This document shows, in pieces, positions 55,243 through 64,000 of a stretch of 64,000 nucleotides of DNA (the first letter of the stretch is position 1; each line of letters starts with the position of its first letter). Source of the stretch: Earliella scabrosa (taxonomy: Eukaryota > Basidiomycota > Agaricomycetes > Polyporales > Polyporaceae). The position numbers and the translations under genes were made by a program. The stretch spans positions 2,728,001 to 2,792,000 of the forward strand of contig JABYQQ010000005.1 in NCBI GenBank assembly GCA_022605405.1. The letters are read 5' to 3'. A model generated the notes under the pieces. That model had not been told where the DNA came from and did not search any database. It saw nothing but the letters and a program-made list of their open reading frames with translations.

Positions 55243-58200
55243 TCAGGACGTGGCCCAATTGAGGAATGCCGTAATGAGGTTACCATTCAGGCCTGCGCCT
55301 CGAATACACTGATAAGCGTTCCCGAGGTCATTGGCACAGAACAGGTAAGCGGAGCCATCACCAATATCGTACGTGTAGCATGTCTGCTTGGCGCCGTTCC
55401 AGTAGACCCCGAACTCCATCGTGGAGCAATCGACCTGAAACTGGGCAGCAGGCTCCCCGACGCCCAAGTGGTAAACACCTCGGCATCCGGGATACGGGAG
55501 CAACGGTCGATTGTCGGGAGCTAGGTTGAGGCCGAAGTATGCGTTGGACCCGGCATCGAGAAGCGTCGCTGCTGTCCGGATGTATGAGTCTCCAATCTTC
55601 AGGAACCCCTTTGAACCCGCGCCGAAGCAAGCGGCGGGAGGCGCATTTGGGGGCGGTCCTGTATCGAGCAGCGGGTTCTTGGCAGGATCGAGGTTGGGAG
55701 GAATAGGAACGGTGGGGTCCATCACGTCTTTGGCGGTGTCCATTGCTTGAGAAACCGAGTTGGACGCCTCTGACACCTGCAGACGCAAGTTCCACGCCGC
55801 CTCATCAGGGAACGCGGCACATATGAACTTCTCAATCGGGCCTACCTGGTTCACCACCTGCTTGACCGGATCGTCGTCGTCATCATCAAAAATCCAATCC
55901 CATAGAGATGATACAGCGTTGGAGACGGTTTCAAGGGTGGCTTCAGCCACAGAGAAAGCCTCGGCCCAGGCGACACTGCTCAACGGGTTCGCCTGAATGC
56001 ATGATCAACGAATGGTATCGAAGCTTGTGAGTGAGCACGTACCAGAGCTGCGGCGGCAGGTATAAGGGCCTCGCCGGCGGTAATTGCGGCAGCAGCGATT
56101 GGGGCGATGTCTGCGGGGACGTTCGCAGCAGCGGCGGCGGCGGCGGCCATAGCAGCAGCTGCTGCCGCTGCGGAATCCTTCGCAACAGCGGTAGCTTCCG
56201 CGATGGTCGATGCTATGATTGTGGTCGTCGTTGGACACGTCGGGGGAAGAGCCTGGCGCTTGGCGAGGACTGGGTCCTGGGCCAGAGGAGATGTGGGCGG
56301 GGCTGCTTTCGGGACCGGGTCCGTGCAGGCATTCAATGCCACCCGGCCAATCCTGCAGGGTCTGCAATCGTAGCCTTTGTTGAAGGAGGGAACATGGACG
56401 CTGCGATCTGCGGGCGTGTAGTTCCATTCGTGCGAGCACACATGCCCCATAGGCTGCAACCTGCGACGGTCGGTAATGAAGCGGCTACCACGGTCGCTGT
56501 CGTTGACCTTCTTGCGGAAGAAAGCGGATCCCGAGTTGAGCGTCCCAACAGCATCTGCTGGTACATCCCTAGGGGTAGTATCGAGCAGTCTGAGCAGCCA
56601 TTTATGACACTTCCTCCCGGTCGCGCCCTTCCAGATTGTCTGCAGGTTGTTTGACGTGCTGAGGAGTTCGGTGACCGATGTTTGGAGTGAGCCCTGATAC
56701 CCCTGCTCGCGCATAGGAACGCCTTTGATGACGGCGTTGGCCGCTCCACCTTCGAGCACCATGTTGAACGGGAACTCGTCGCAAGATACCTGCAAGGGAG
56801 ATGAGTGACACAGTCTGACACTGAGTGGCGGGACATAGAATGGGAAAGCGTACTAACGTGCCAAAATGACGGGTCATGCTGCTGTTTGTCACACACCCTG
56901 GTTTGGAACTGGTCCTTGACAGCCCTCGTACAGACACCCCGCCGCCTCCGGTCAGTACTCGCGCTGAACGGATCGTAAGTGAGGATCATGGACTCGGAGC
57001 CGTCCGACGGCCAATCCGAGTGGCTGCGGATGTTGGCGCAGATGTTAGGCAGAAACTCGCAGAAGTATGTCAGCGTCGGTAAGATAGTGGGCGTGTCAAT
57101 AGGACCTTGACAAATATCAGGAGTGATGGTATTGATTACGGGAGAGGAACCGTCGCCGGTTAGGTTCGACGCGAGGAGCGGATCATCCATTGGGATTCCA
57201 TCGGACTCGTCCGCTAAGACGAAATCGTCCAGATTCTCCGGGACTGCATAGGCGTCGGGGCCCTTGAGATGGAGGGGGAGAGGCTTGCCCATCACATAGA
57301 CAGGAGGGGGGACATTAGGAGGCTGGTGCTCCGCTCGCCCGTATGGATAACCGTCAGAGCGCCCGCTGTTTGAGATGTTCAGAGACACAGGGCGAAGTGC
57401 GCTATTCCCCCCGAACGGGTCAGGGTGGCGTGGAGCACGAGGTTAGTTCCCTTCTCCGGCGGGGTTGGCGGACCATAGTCCCAACCGCAGTCTCCCGGAT
57501 CATTGAAGACACAAGGCCAAGAGAAATCCGGGGTCATGTTGTTCTCGTTCTCAGCGGGATCGGTGCTCAGCGGCGCAACGTACTGGGGTGTTCCCGGTAC
57601 TGTAACGTCGACTCCGGCCGAGAAGTGGAACCAGTCGTTGAAGTTCCTGTAAGGAACGATTGCGTCGACACAGTTGGGTCCCTCGCAGAGTGCTGTCCAT
57701 GTCGCGATATTAGCCCATTCAGCCAGCACATCATCGCCGGACCTACAATCAGAAAATCAGAATCAGGCTACTAGTGTTGTTGACTGAGTAGGCGGACAAA
57801 CACGTACTCAGGCCATAGGTTAGTACCGGTCATCTGGATGGTATTGTAAAACCAGTCGACGAAGGGTTCTGATTGGCCAATCTATGTCAGAGACGTACAC
57901 ACACAATCATTGAAGACACTCACGCCAAGCGAGAGCACAGTTGGTGGCGGGCTGAGAGCCACAGTTGCCGACCATTGCCGCATATATCTAGCGAAATAGC
58001 TGTCTGTATTTCTGCATCGGTTAAATGCGTCAAATAGACACGCACATTCGTGTCTAGGTTCTGCATATCCCGAGGTTGTTTGCACGTCCCGGCACAGCAT
58101 GCGGCATTAAGCACGGAATTCATCTATGCGCGTGGGCATAGTCAATGTAAACGCGTAGTCGGGGAGGAATAATAGCATAAACTCACGCCTGCGCACGTCG

Positions 58201-58472
58201 CTGCAGCCGTACACACCCGATCACTCCAGAATGCATTCGAGGGAACCTGAAAGGGCATTCAGTATCTTCGACGACCACCAGTAAGGCATGATGATACTCA
58301 CAGCACCGGTCACAATGCTGGAAACGCATAGACTCAGGAGAGACAGACAGGCGTCGTCCGGAGCGGAGAGACACGAGCCATTTGTTGGCGCACGAGGTAA
58401 AAGATCACCATGAGGTATGCTCGAGGCATATGTCGTGCCCAACAGGGCGGAGGAGAACAATCCCAAGAGCAT
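55243..58472 (-). CDS. Secreted NucA/NucB-type nuclease-like protein, possibly frame-broken
   Basis: A large multi-exon minus-strand gene. The ATG at 58472 opens a signal peptide (MLLGLFSSALLGTTYA). Cys-rich exons follow, then a segment with SGDDVLAEWANIATWTALCE and a PDFSWPCVFND motif. A later exon begins VSCDEFPFNMVLEGGAANAV, matching the CDEYPF signature of NucA/NucB secreted deoxyribonucleases; the following VPMREQGYQGSLQ also fits. Downstream are a Cys pair, an Ala-rich stretch (56090-56200), and a last exon with a DDDDDD run and several Cys. Between the segments ending near 57410 and starting near 57390 the frame changes at a run of six G on the minus strand, so either a one-base indel has broken the gene or an intron was missed. 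Exons between 57880 and 58180 are also unresolved. Role (nutrient, defence or interaction nuclease) is inferred only from the domain. Confidence 0.55.
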
Positions 58473-59906
58473 TGCGAATTCGGATGAGATCCTCTCGCTG
58501 CTGGTGTTCTCTGTTAGAAGAGTCTCCCTGTTATACCGCGAGCAAGCGACCATCCTTCCCTAGAGAATCGGAGGCTACGCATAGCTCTGGCAGGTTCTGA
58601 CTGTCCCCTGCGCCGACCCGTTCGTTGAAACACGGCCTGATGATGAGACTAGTGAGCGGCAGGGGGAGCGTCCGGCGTATGGAATGGTTCGAAGCTGGCC
58701 AAGGACCGCCCGGAGGGGTCGCTGTGCAAGACACATGTGGATGGATGTCGTAAACCATCTCCGCAAGATACTGTATTGGAGTGGGCAACCGAATTTGTCT
58801 TGTTCACCGTCGGCGACCGACTTGGAAGAAGGAAATCGCCAGCGCGGCCAATTGACGGAGAGTTTCAATATGTGTTGAAGAGGCCAGCCGTCAACGGCTT
58901 CGAGTTGCACGAAGCCAACGCCTGGCTGGAATGGAATCGTGCGGGACTCGGAGGTTCCTGCGTCCCGGTATCTGACTTTAGTGGATCAGCTCAATTCCGA
59001 CGCTCGGCAGTCTGGATTCGCACTTACGTGCATACGTTGAGAATGTTGGTATCGGAGGCGCTTAGGATGTCGTCGTTGTCCGCTCGGGATATGCGTAGAC
59101 TATCCAGCAACCGAGGCGGCTCGCTGGGAGGTGTGCTGTGGATCCGATGATCTGCGCCTAGCGACTGAATTTGACGGTAGGGCGTCTTCTCACGCTCTTG
59201 CGGGGCTTTCAGTGGTGATGTCCAGAGTGCGGCTCAGGACTAGAGTCCGGCTTGAAGCATTAAGGACATTCAGTTGAGTTTTGAAAACGGCGGGCACGGT
59301 GCCGACGAGAAAGTATTAGTTTGTCACTGCACCGTTGATAGAGCGCGGCTCAGAAACAATTCACTGACTCATCACCGAGGGTTTGCTGCATACCGACCGA
59401 GGTACCGGTCAGCACTTACAGTCTGGCATGAGGGCGACACTGGCAGTGGGCCTACAGTCTCCCCTGTTCATCTGGCACCATACACAAGACATGCTGACTA
59501 CATAATTCAGTATCTGGGGGCCATACCGCAAAATTGCGCTGCTCACCTTCGAGTGACTTGTGAATTGATGGTTTGGAAGAACTAGAGATGTCGATGAACA
59601 TCGCGCGCGGTTGAGAAAGGAAACACAGACGCCCGTGACTCTTTGGCGCGACTCGAAGCGCGACTCGCGTTTGCCAACAAACTGCCTGTTCCATTCTCTC
59701 CACGTTCGCCTCTGTCACCCTCGCATCTGGTTCATGCCGCTTCGGAAACAACACAACTTCCTATTGTGAAACCCGCGGAGACCTCAATGATGAATGTGGC
59801 TGGAGGGACATACATCGTTGCGGCCGTTAGAGGATGCCAGTACGTCTCACATTCAGTTTCAAACGCGCGCGTCCTGAGTGCGCCTCTACCGCCGTTAAGT
59901 ACTCGC
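58473..59906. other. Divergent promoter region of the nuclease gene and mtIF3
   Basis: 1.4 kb between start codons pointing away from each other. The open frame at 59643 extends the IF3 frame upstream without similarity and is probably 5' UTR. No other feature was recognised. Confidence 0.4.
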
Positions 59907-60860
59907 ATGCATGGAGCGACTGCTGCGACTGCATGCCAACTCCGTTCAAGATACGCCAGGCAACTCCACGCCAGCAGCTCCCGTCTCGCTCGCAGAGGCC
60001 CTAAAGCGTCTTCCCCCGACTCCCTCGAGGACGAGAATGGGAAGGAGAAGGAGAAGAAGAAGCTCCAGAACCCACGCAACGACGCGATTTCATACTCTGT
60101 CGTGCGCCTCGTCAACCCCCAGACGGGCGCACTCGACCCGCCCACCCGCCTGCGCGAGGTCCTCAAGCTCGTCAACCGCAAGACACAGTACCTCGAGCTC
60201 GTGACGGAGAAGCCTGAGCCGATCGTGAAGCTCATCAATGTCAAGGAGCGCTACGACCGCACCCGCGCAAAGCACGTCCAGCAGGTGCTCGGACGTGCTC
60301 CGGAGGAGAAGGAGCTCCAGCTCACATGGGGCGTCGGCGCGGGCGACCTCGCGTTCAAACTGCGCAAGGCGCGCGAGGACCTGAACGACGGCGACCGCGT
60401 CACGCTCGTGTTCGCACCGAAGAAGGGCCAGAAGGCGGGCACCGCGCCGGAGGAGCGGGATTTGGTTGTGGAGGAGGCACTGCGGTTGCTGGAGGATGTC
60501 GGGCGGGAGCGCAAGGAGCGCACGGTGCAGAACCAGGCTGTCGCGCTGTACCTGGAGCCCTTGCGCCCGAAGCAGGTGCATGATCTCAAGTGGGCGTATG
60601 CAGGGGACGAGCTATGGAAAGGGTTGAAAGCTGTCACTGCGGCGCTACGAAGCGGTGTGCGCGTTGATGCTGTCTTTGCTCTTCCCCCTCCTCCGAAGGC
60701 GGCGATGGACGACCCATCATTAGCGGTCGAGCCCGACGTCGTCCAGGAGCGTTTGGAACAGACAGTACAGCAGCTGGCGGAGGTCGGAAGAGAGTGGAAA
60801 CCAAGGGAGGTTCGCAAGACATCTGTTATTGTCCACCTCGAAAGTGTGCAGAGTACATGA
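59907..60860 (+). CDS. Mitochondrial translation initiation factor IF-3-like
   Basis: IF-3 binds the small mitoribosomal subunit and checks start-codon and initiator tRNA pairing. A single exon encodes 317 aa. The N terminus MHGATAATACQLRSRYARQL with HASSSRLARR is Arg/Ser/Ala-rich and lacks acidic residues, like a mitochondrial presequence. The N domain follows: RNDAISYSVVRLVNPQTGAL, LREVLKLVNRKTQYLELVTE and EPIVKLINVKERYD. The C domain has KELQLTWGVGAGDLAFKLRK and ARED with LNDGDRVTLVF, matching the IF3-C pattern (KLRKAREFL..GDKV). An extra C-terminal extension of about 100 residues is present. The ATG at 59907 was chosen over an 88-codon upstream extension because the presequence begins there. 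Confidence 0.8.
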   Translation: MHGATAATACQLRSRYARQLHASSSRLARRGPKASSPDSLEDENGKEKEKKKLQNPRNDAISYSVVRLVNPQTGALDPPTRLREVLKLVNRKTQYLELVTEKPEPIVKLINVKERYDRTRAKHVQQVLGRAPEEKELQLTWGVGAGDLAFKLRKAREDLNDGDRVTLVFAPKKGQKAGTAPEERDLVVEEALRLLEDVGRERKERTVQNQAVALYLEPLRPKQVHDLKWAYAGDELWKGLKAVTAALRSGVRVDAVFALPPPPKAAMDDPSLAVEPDVVQERLEQTVQQLAEVGREWKPREVRKTSVIVHLESVQST

Positions 60861-61036
60861 GTGCTCGAACTGTCCCTTACTCTCCAGTCGTTGCTCGATC
60901 TATAGTCCCCTGGTCAATGGATGTGGACGCCACCTATATCTTCGGCCATGATCAGGCCACGATTCGCAAAGGCTTCAATCCTTGAATTCTCCTTTTGGAT
61001 CCTACGCAACCAGATTATACGGTCTATGCTACAGTA

Positions 61037-64000
61037 CTAACTAGTGTTAACGACCTCGTCTCGTACGTGCTCTGTCCGTCGTCTCCTCCTAGCGATCCAC
61101 GTAGGCATCTTCTTCCGCAACGGCAATCCTCTGATCTTCGTCGTTGGCAACACACCCGCCATAGACCTCCACCCATCATCCTGCGGCACGGGCGGGAAGA
61201 CATATGGGCGTCGCACCGCAGTCCTCCGCGTATTCCTCGCAGACACCCGCTTCGACGATTTGCTGAGCAGATATTGATACCTCGCTGGCAAGCCGTACCC
61301 GTGCGCTACGATCGCCTTCGCGAGCCGCTGCAGCATCGGGGTCCGCACGCGCCCCGGGCTTGTCCTGCGTTGCGCTGGCGAGGAGGGCGCGGAGCGGCGG
61401 TTCCGGGACGCACGGGGCGTGAATAGCTTCAAGGCCGCGTTGAAGAAGCGTTCGTCGGGCAGGAGCACGAACCACGTCGGCTCTCCCTGGCGCGGGGTCT
61501 TGCGCGGCCGTGTGTCCCGCATCGCGTCCGCGTTGGTCGCGAGCATGTGCGCGAGCAGCGCGTTCCCGCCGGACATCATCGAGCGGTAGAGCAGCATCGC
61601 GTTCCACCGGCTCGCCTGTCGCCGCGTCATGCCCTCCGTGCCCGCCCCCGCGGAGTACACGTAACGCGCGTACCCTTGCCGGAAGTGGCGTGCCTTGGGC
61701 TTCCATGCCATCTCCGTGGTAAGGAGCGCGCCCCCGGGGTGGTATTTGCTGCGCTTGAAGCCCGGGAGACGGCCGTGCGCGACTCGTGCGTAGCACTGCA
61801 TCAGCGCCGTGTAGGCGTGGACTGTCAGCCGCCAAGGGGGGACGTCCTCGACGAAGCCCGGGATCTGGCTCGCCCGCTCGGCCTGCTGGGCGAGGATGAA
61901 GATGCGCTCGGCGAGCCCGACCTCGCCCGCCTTGGACATCGCGTTGATGAGTGCGGCATACACGTGCGGTCCGTGCTTCGCGGCGCGCTTCAAGGCTTGC
62001 TGGCGGGAGACCTTCGGCTTACGCGGGACGACGAGGCCGTTCGTCGCGGGGTGATCGATGATGAGCAGCTCGGGCAGGATGTTGAAGAGCATGCTCGTGA
62101 TGTTGTGGGGACGGCCGGTGGCGACAAGGTGGTTCACGAAGCTCGTGAGCGTAGCCGAGTTCACCTTGATCTTCGCGGTAGGTGATGCAACGACCTCGGG
62201 AAGGACGAGTGGTTCTGCCTCAAGCTGAGCGAGAGCTGCAGGGAGGTTCGAGGGAGGGGGGTCTTCCGTGTCATTGGCGGTGGTAGCATCCGCAAGATCT
62301 TGTCCAGGTTCAACGGGAGACGAAGGCTCTTGTCGGACCTTGAGGTCATCGAAGGCTCGACTGTCCACCTTGACTTCCTGGCTACCCGTGCGGAGCGCAG
62401 CGAGAACAACCTCGCTAATATGCATCCGCCGCAGTAAGGTCCCAGACCTTAGCAAGATGTTGTATGTCACAGTATCCGGCGGAATGGGAGGCTCCCGCTT
62501 GACACACATGTGATGCAAGACTTTGGAGGCCATATTGGGAGAGAACCTGTGCCGTAGGGAGTAATTCAGGAGTGCGTTGTACGCCCGCCTGGCCAAAGGT
62601 GGGGGAGGATGCTTGGGACGTTGCTCCCCTAGGGTGTGGACCAGGCGCTTGAGGACATCGTGGAAGTACGCGTATGCGTTGATCTGGACTGGTTGTCCAT
62701 CTCGGATGATCCAGACTTCCACACTGGTCTTGGGACAATGGTACAGAGCGCTGATCACTGAGGCGACACGGTGCGTATGCATCTGTCCTGTATCTAAGAG
62801 CATTGCAAACAAGGCTAAGCTCTGGAGGTAGGCAGGTAGCCTTGCGTCCGGCTGCCCATCGGAAACACGAGCGAACATCGCTTCAATGTTGTCCAAGATG
62901 TCCGACATCACCTTCGGATCCGGGTATGGCGCATTCAGGAGAGCATTGGGAGGAGGACGGAAGACACCGAGGTGTGCGTACGAGATTTCGTCCTGCTGAG
63001 TCTCCTGAGCCGCGCCGCTTTCTTGCAGTTTGCGAAGCTCCCAGTCCTTGACCAATATGACGAAGAGAAGCGACGCAACGATGATCTCTCCCTGCATGAG
63101 TAGGGTAGAGACCAGTACTCGATACATGCGCTCGGTCCGCTGCTGGCCAAAGGTTCGGGCTGTCTGGAGAAGCTCGACAGCTGCGCGACTGCATGCATCC
63201 GCAACTGATCCTGTGTGCAGCTGCAGAACAGATTCGGTGTACTGGACGCGCTTGCGAGGGATGACGCGGGCGAAGGGTCCGAAGCGCGGTAACGAGCGAG
63301 GAGCTCGCACCGTAGAGATCACGTTCTCCAACGTCTTGCGTCGTATCGGGATGCCCACTTCAATCATCAGGCGCGCATACGTTTGGGCCTTCTGGACATG
63401 GCCCCTACGTACGAGGCCGTGCAAGAACGCATGTGCAGCAAGACGGGGAGAAACCGGGCGACCGAACGCTATTGGTTGCAGCTGGGGGGTGGGACGTTGA
63501 GCGTCTTCTTCGGGCTGAAGGGGACCACGGAGGACAGAGTGACACGCGGAGTTGACCACGTATAGTGCATCTCCGAATTCGCCCTCGCGGATGCAGAGAC
63601 GCACGGTCTGTGCGGCGACACGGGATACCTGTGCGTCACTCAGATGCGCTGTAGCATAGGCAAAGGTGGAAGAGAGGGATTGAGGACTTGAAGGAGTAGA
63701 ATCATCAGGTGTCGGAGCGACAGCAACGGCGCTGAAGTGCCGCGCAGGACGCAACGTCTGGAATGTAGATCGAGTGTATAGGGTGTTGTGGTGGAGGAGG
63801 GGGCGGGGTGAAGTAGAGCGTGGACGGGCACGAGTAGCCGGCCTTGACAGGACGCACTGCGCGTAGAGACTGGGGCAATGTGTGGGAGGCAGAGGTGTAT
63901 GAGACTGGTGAGTGCGAGGTGAGCCAAGATTGTTTTGTTGGAAGCCTGAAGCGTGGATCCGCACCCCGAGAAGGCATGCGACGACGCGGTATTGGAGGAT
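61037..64000 (-). CDS. PPR-type mitochondrial protein, 5' end near or beyond window edge
   Basis: An open frame of about 975 codons from 63964 to a stop at 61037, uninterrupted. The N-terminal part is rich in Arg, Ser, Pro and Thr with few acids (RPLLHHNTLYTRSTFQTLRP), as in mitochondrial presequences. Helical-hairpin repeats of PPR style recur: HAFLHGLVRRGHVQKAQTYA, VTYNILLRSGTLLRRMHISE, HVYAALINAMSKAGEVGLAE and VHAYTALMQCYARVAHG. Such proteins bind organellar RNA. The frame opens at a GTG; the only ATG upstream in the window (63977) is in another frame, so the true start needs an intron or lies past 64000. The stop is 176 bp from mtIF3, with which it is convergent; both are mitochondrial by inference. 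Confidence 0.7.
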   Translation of the reverse strand: MLQYRVVACLLGVRIHASGFQQNNLGSPRTHQSHTPLPPTHCPSLYAQCVLSRPATRARPRSTSPRPLLHHNTLYTRSTFQTLRPARHFSAVAVAPTPDDSTPSSPQSLSSTFAYATAHLSDAQVSRVAAQTVRLCIREGEFGDALYVVNSACHSVLRGPLQPEEDAQRPTPQLQPIAFGRPVSPRLAAHAFLHGLVRRGHVQKAQTYARLMIEVGIPIRRKTLENVISTVRAPRSLPRFGPFARVIPRKRVQYTESVLQLHTGSVADACSRAAVELLQTARTFGQQRTERMYRVLVSTLLMQGEIIVASLLFVILVKDWELRKLQESGAAQETQQDEISYAHLGVFRPPPNALLNAPYPDPKVMSDILDNIEAMFARVSDGQPDARLPAYLQSLALFAMLLDTGQMHTHRVASVISALYHCPKTSVEVWIIRDGQPVQINAYAYFHDVLKRLVHTLGEQRPKHPPPPLARRAYNALLNYSLRHRFSPNMASKVLHHMCVKREPPIPPDTVTYNILLRSGTLLRRMHISEVVLAALRTGSQEVKVDSRAFDDLKVRQEPSSPVEPGQDLADATTANDTEDPPPSNLPAALAQLEAEPLVLPEVVASPTAKIKVNSATLTSFVNHLVATGRPHNITSMLFNILPELLIIDHPATNGLVVPRKPKVSRQQALKRAAKHGPHVYAALINAMSKAGEVGLAERIFILAQQAERASQIPGFVEDVPPWRLTVHAYTALMQCYARVAHGRLPGFKRSKYHPGGALLTTEMAWKPKARHFRQGYARYVYSAGAGTEGMTRRQASRWNAMLLYRSMMSGGNALLAHMLATNADAMRDTRPRKTPRQGEPTWFVLLPDERFFNAALKLFTPRASRNRRSAPSSPAQRRTSPGRVRTPMLQRLAKAIVAHGYGLPARYQYLLSKSSKRVSARNTRRTAVRRPYVFPPVPQDDGWRSMAGVLPTTKIRGLPLRKKMPTWIARRRRRTEHVRDEVVNTS

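Noticed and set aside
58531..59150. Overlapping open frames upstream of the nuclease gene
   Set aside because: No family resemblance in any frame and no coherent splice model.
61176..62185. Long open frames on both strands inside the PPR-type gene (61176-61835 minus, 61547-62185 plus)
   Set aside because: They are shadows caused by high GC at third positions of the real gene; composition is Arg/Ala/Gly-rich without domains.
1..64000. tRNA, rRNA and CRISPR arrays
   Set aside because: Looked for by eye (A/B box pairs, conserved rRNA cores, regular direct repeats); none found. CRISPR would not be expected in a fungal nuclear sequence.

Overview
The window is nuclear DNA of a filamentous basidiomycete, most likely an Agaricomycete and plausibly Polyporales. 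Genes are dense, coding GC is high, and nearly every gene is cut by 45-70 bp introns with GTRNGT donors and YAG acceptors. Several families here (the HRDC-type kinase-like proteins and the MGQRHQ protein) are ones I associate with mushroom-forming fungi. Gene models were built by hand from splice signals, reading phase and comparison between paralogues.

Layout. (1) 1-12 kb is a fast-evolving left flank. It holds four protein-kinase-like genes on the minus strand (A 1361-2710, B 4317-5743 broken, C 6888-8237, D 10621-11977), two copies of an aldo-keto reductase (one cut by the window edge, one decayed), a kinase exon relic and one orphan gene. (2) 12.5-48 kb is a conserved block: an MGQRHQ/LRR-like protein, TTI2, SWD1, an HDA1-type deacetylase, a PHO80-type cyclin, a disordered hypothetical protein, glucosidase II beta, uL2, an FGGY pentulose kinase, a second cyclin, eS25, an SS18/SSXT protein, an SH3 protein and a PCL1-like cyclin. 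(3) 48.7-54.8 kb is a right flank with three more kinase genes (E, F, G) on the plus strand. (4) 55-64 kb holds a secreted NucA/NucB-type nuclease gene, a mitochondrial IF3 and a PPR-type protein that runs to the window edge.

The most distinctive feature is the seven-member kinase family in two clusters of opposite orientation around about 37 kb of conserved genes. All copies share a six-exon plan and keep the beta3 Lys, HRDCAYxN and DFG, but no glycine-rich loop is visible. Their last exon differs: B, E, F and G end in a hydrophobic segment that would make a tail-anchored membrane protein, while A, C and D end after nine residues. The family itself is known; the tail split and the arrangement are what merit follow-up.

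Other working groups: SWD1 (COMPASS), HDA1 and SS18 are chromatin regulators; three PHO85-type cyclins lie within 25 kb; TTI2 supports PIKK folding; uL2, eS25 and IF3 serve cytosolic and mitochondrial translation. About 1 kb near 26.2-27.3 kb is strongly CpG-poor and looks like decayed methylated repeat DNA. A possible 190-bp MITE-like inverted repeat lies at 52505-52694. No tRNA, rRNA or CRISPR array was recognised.
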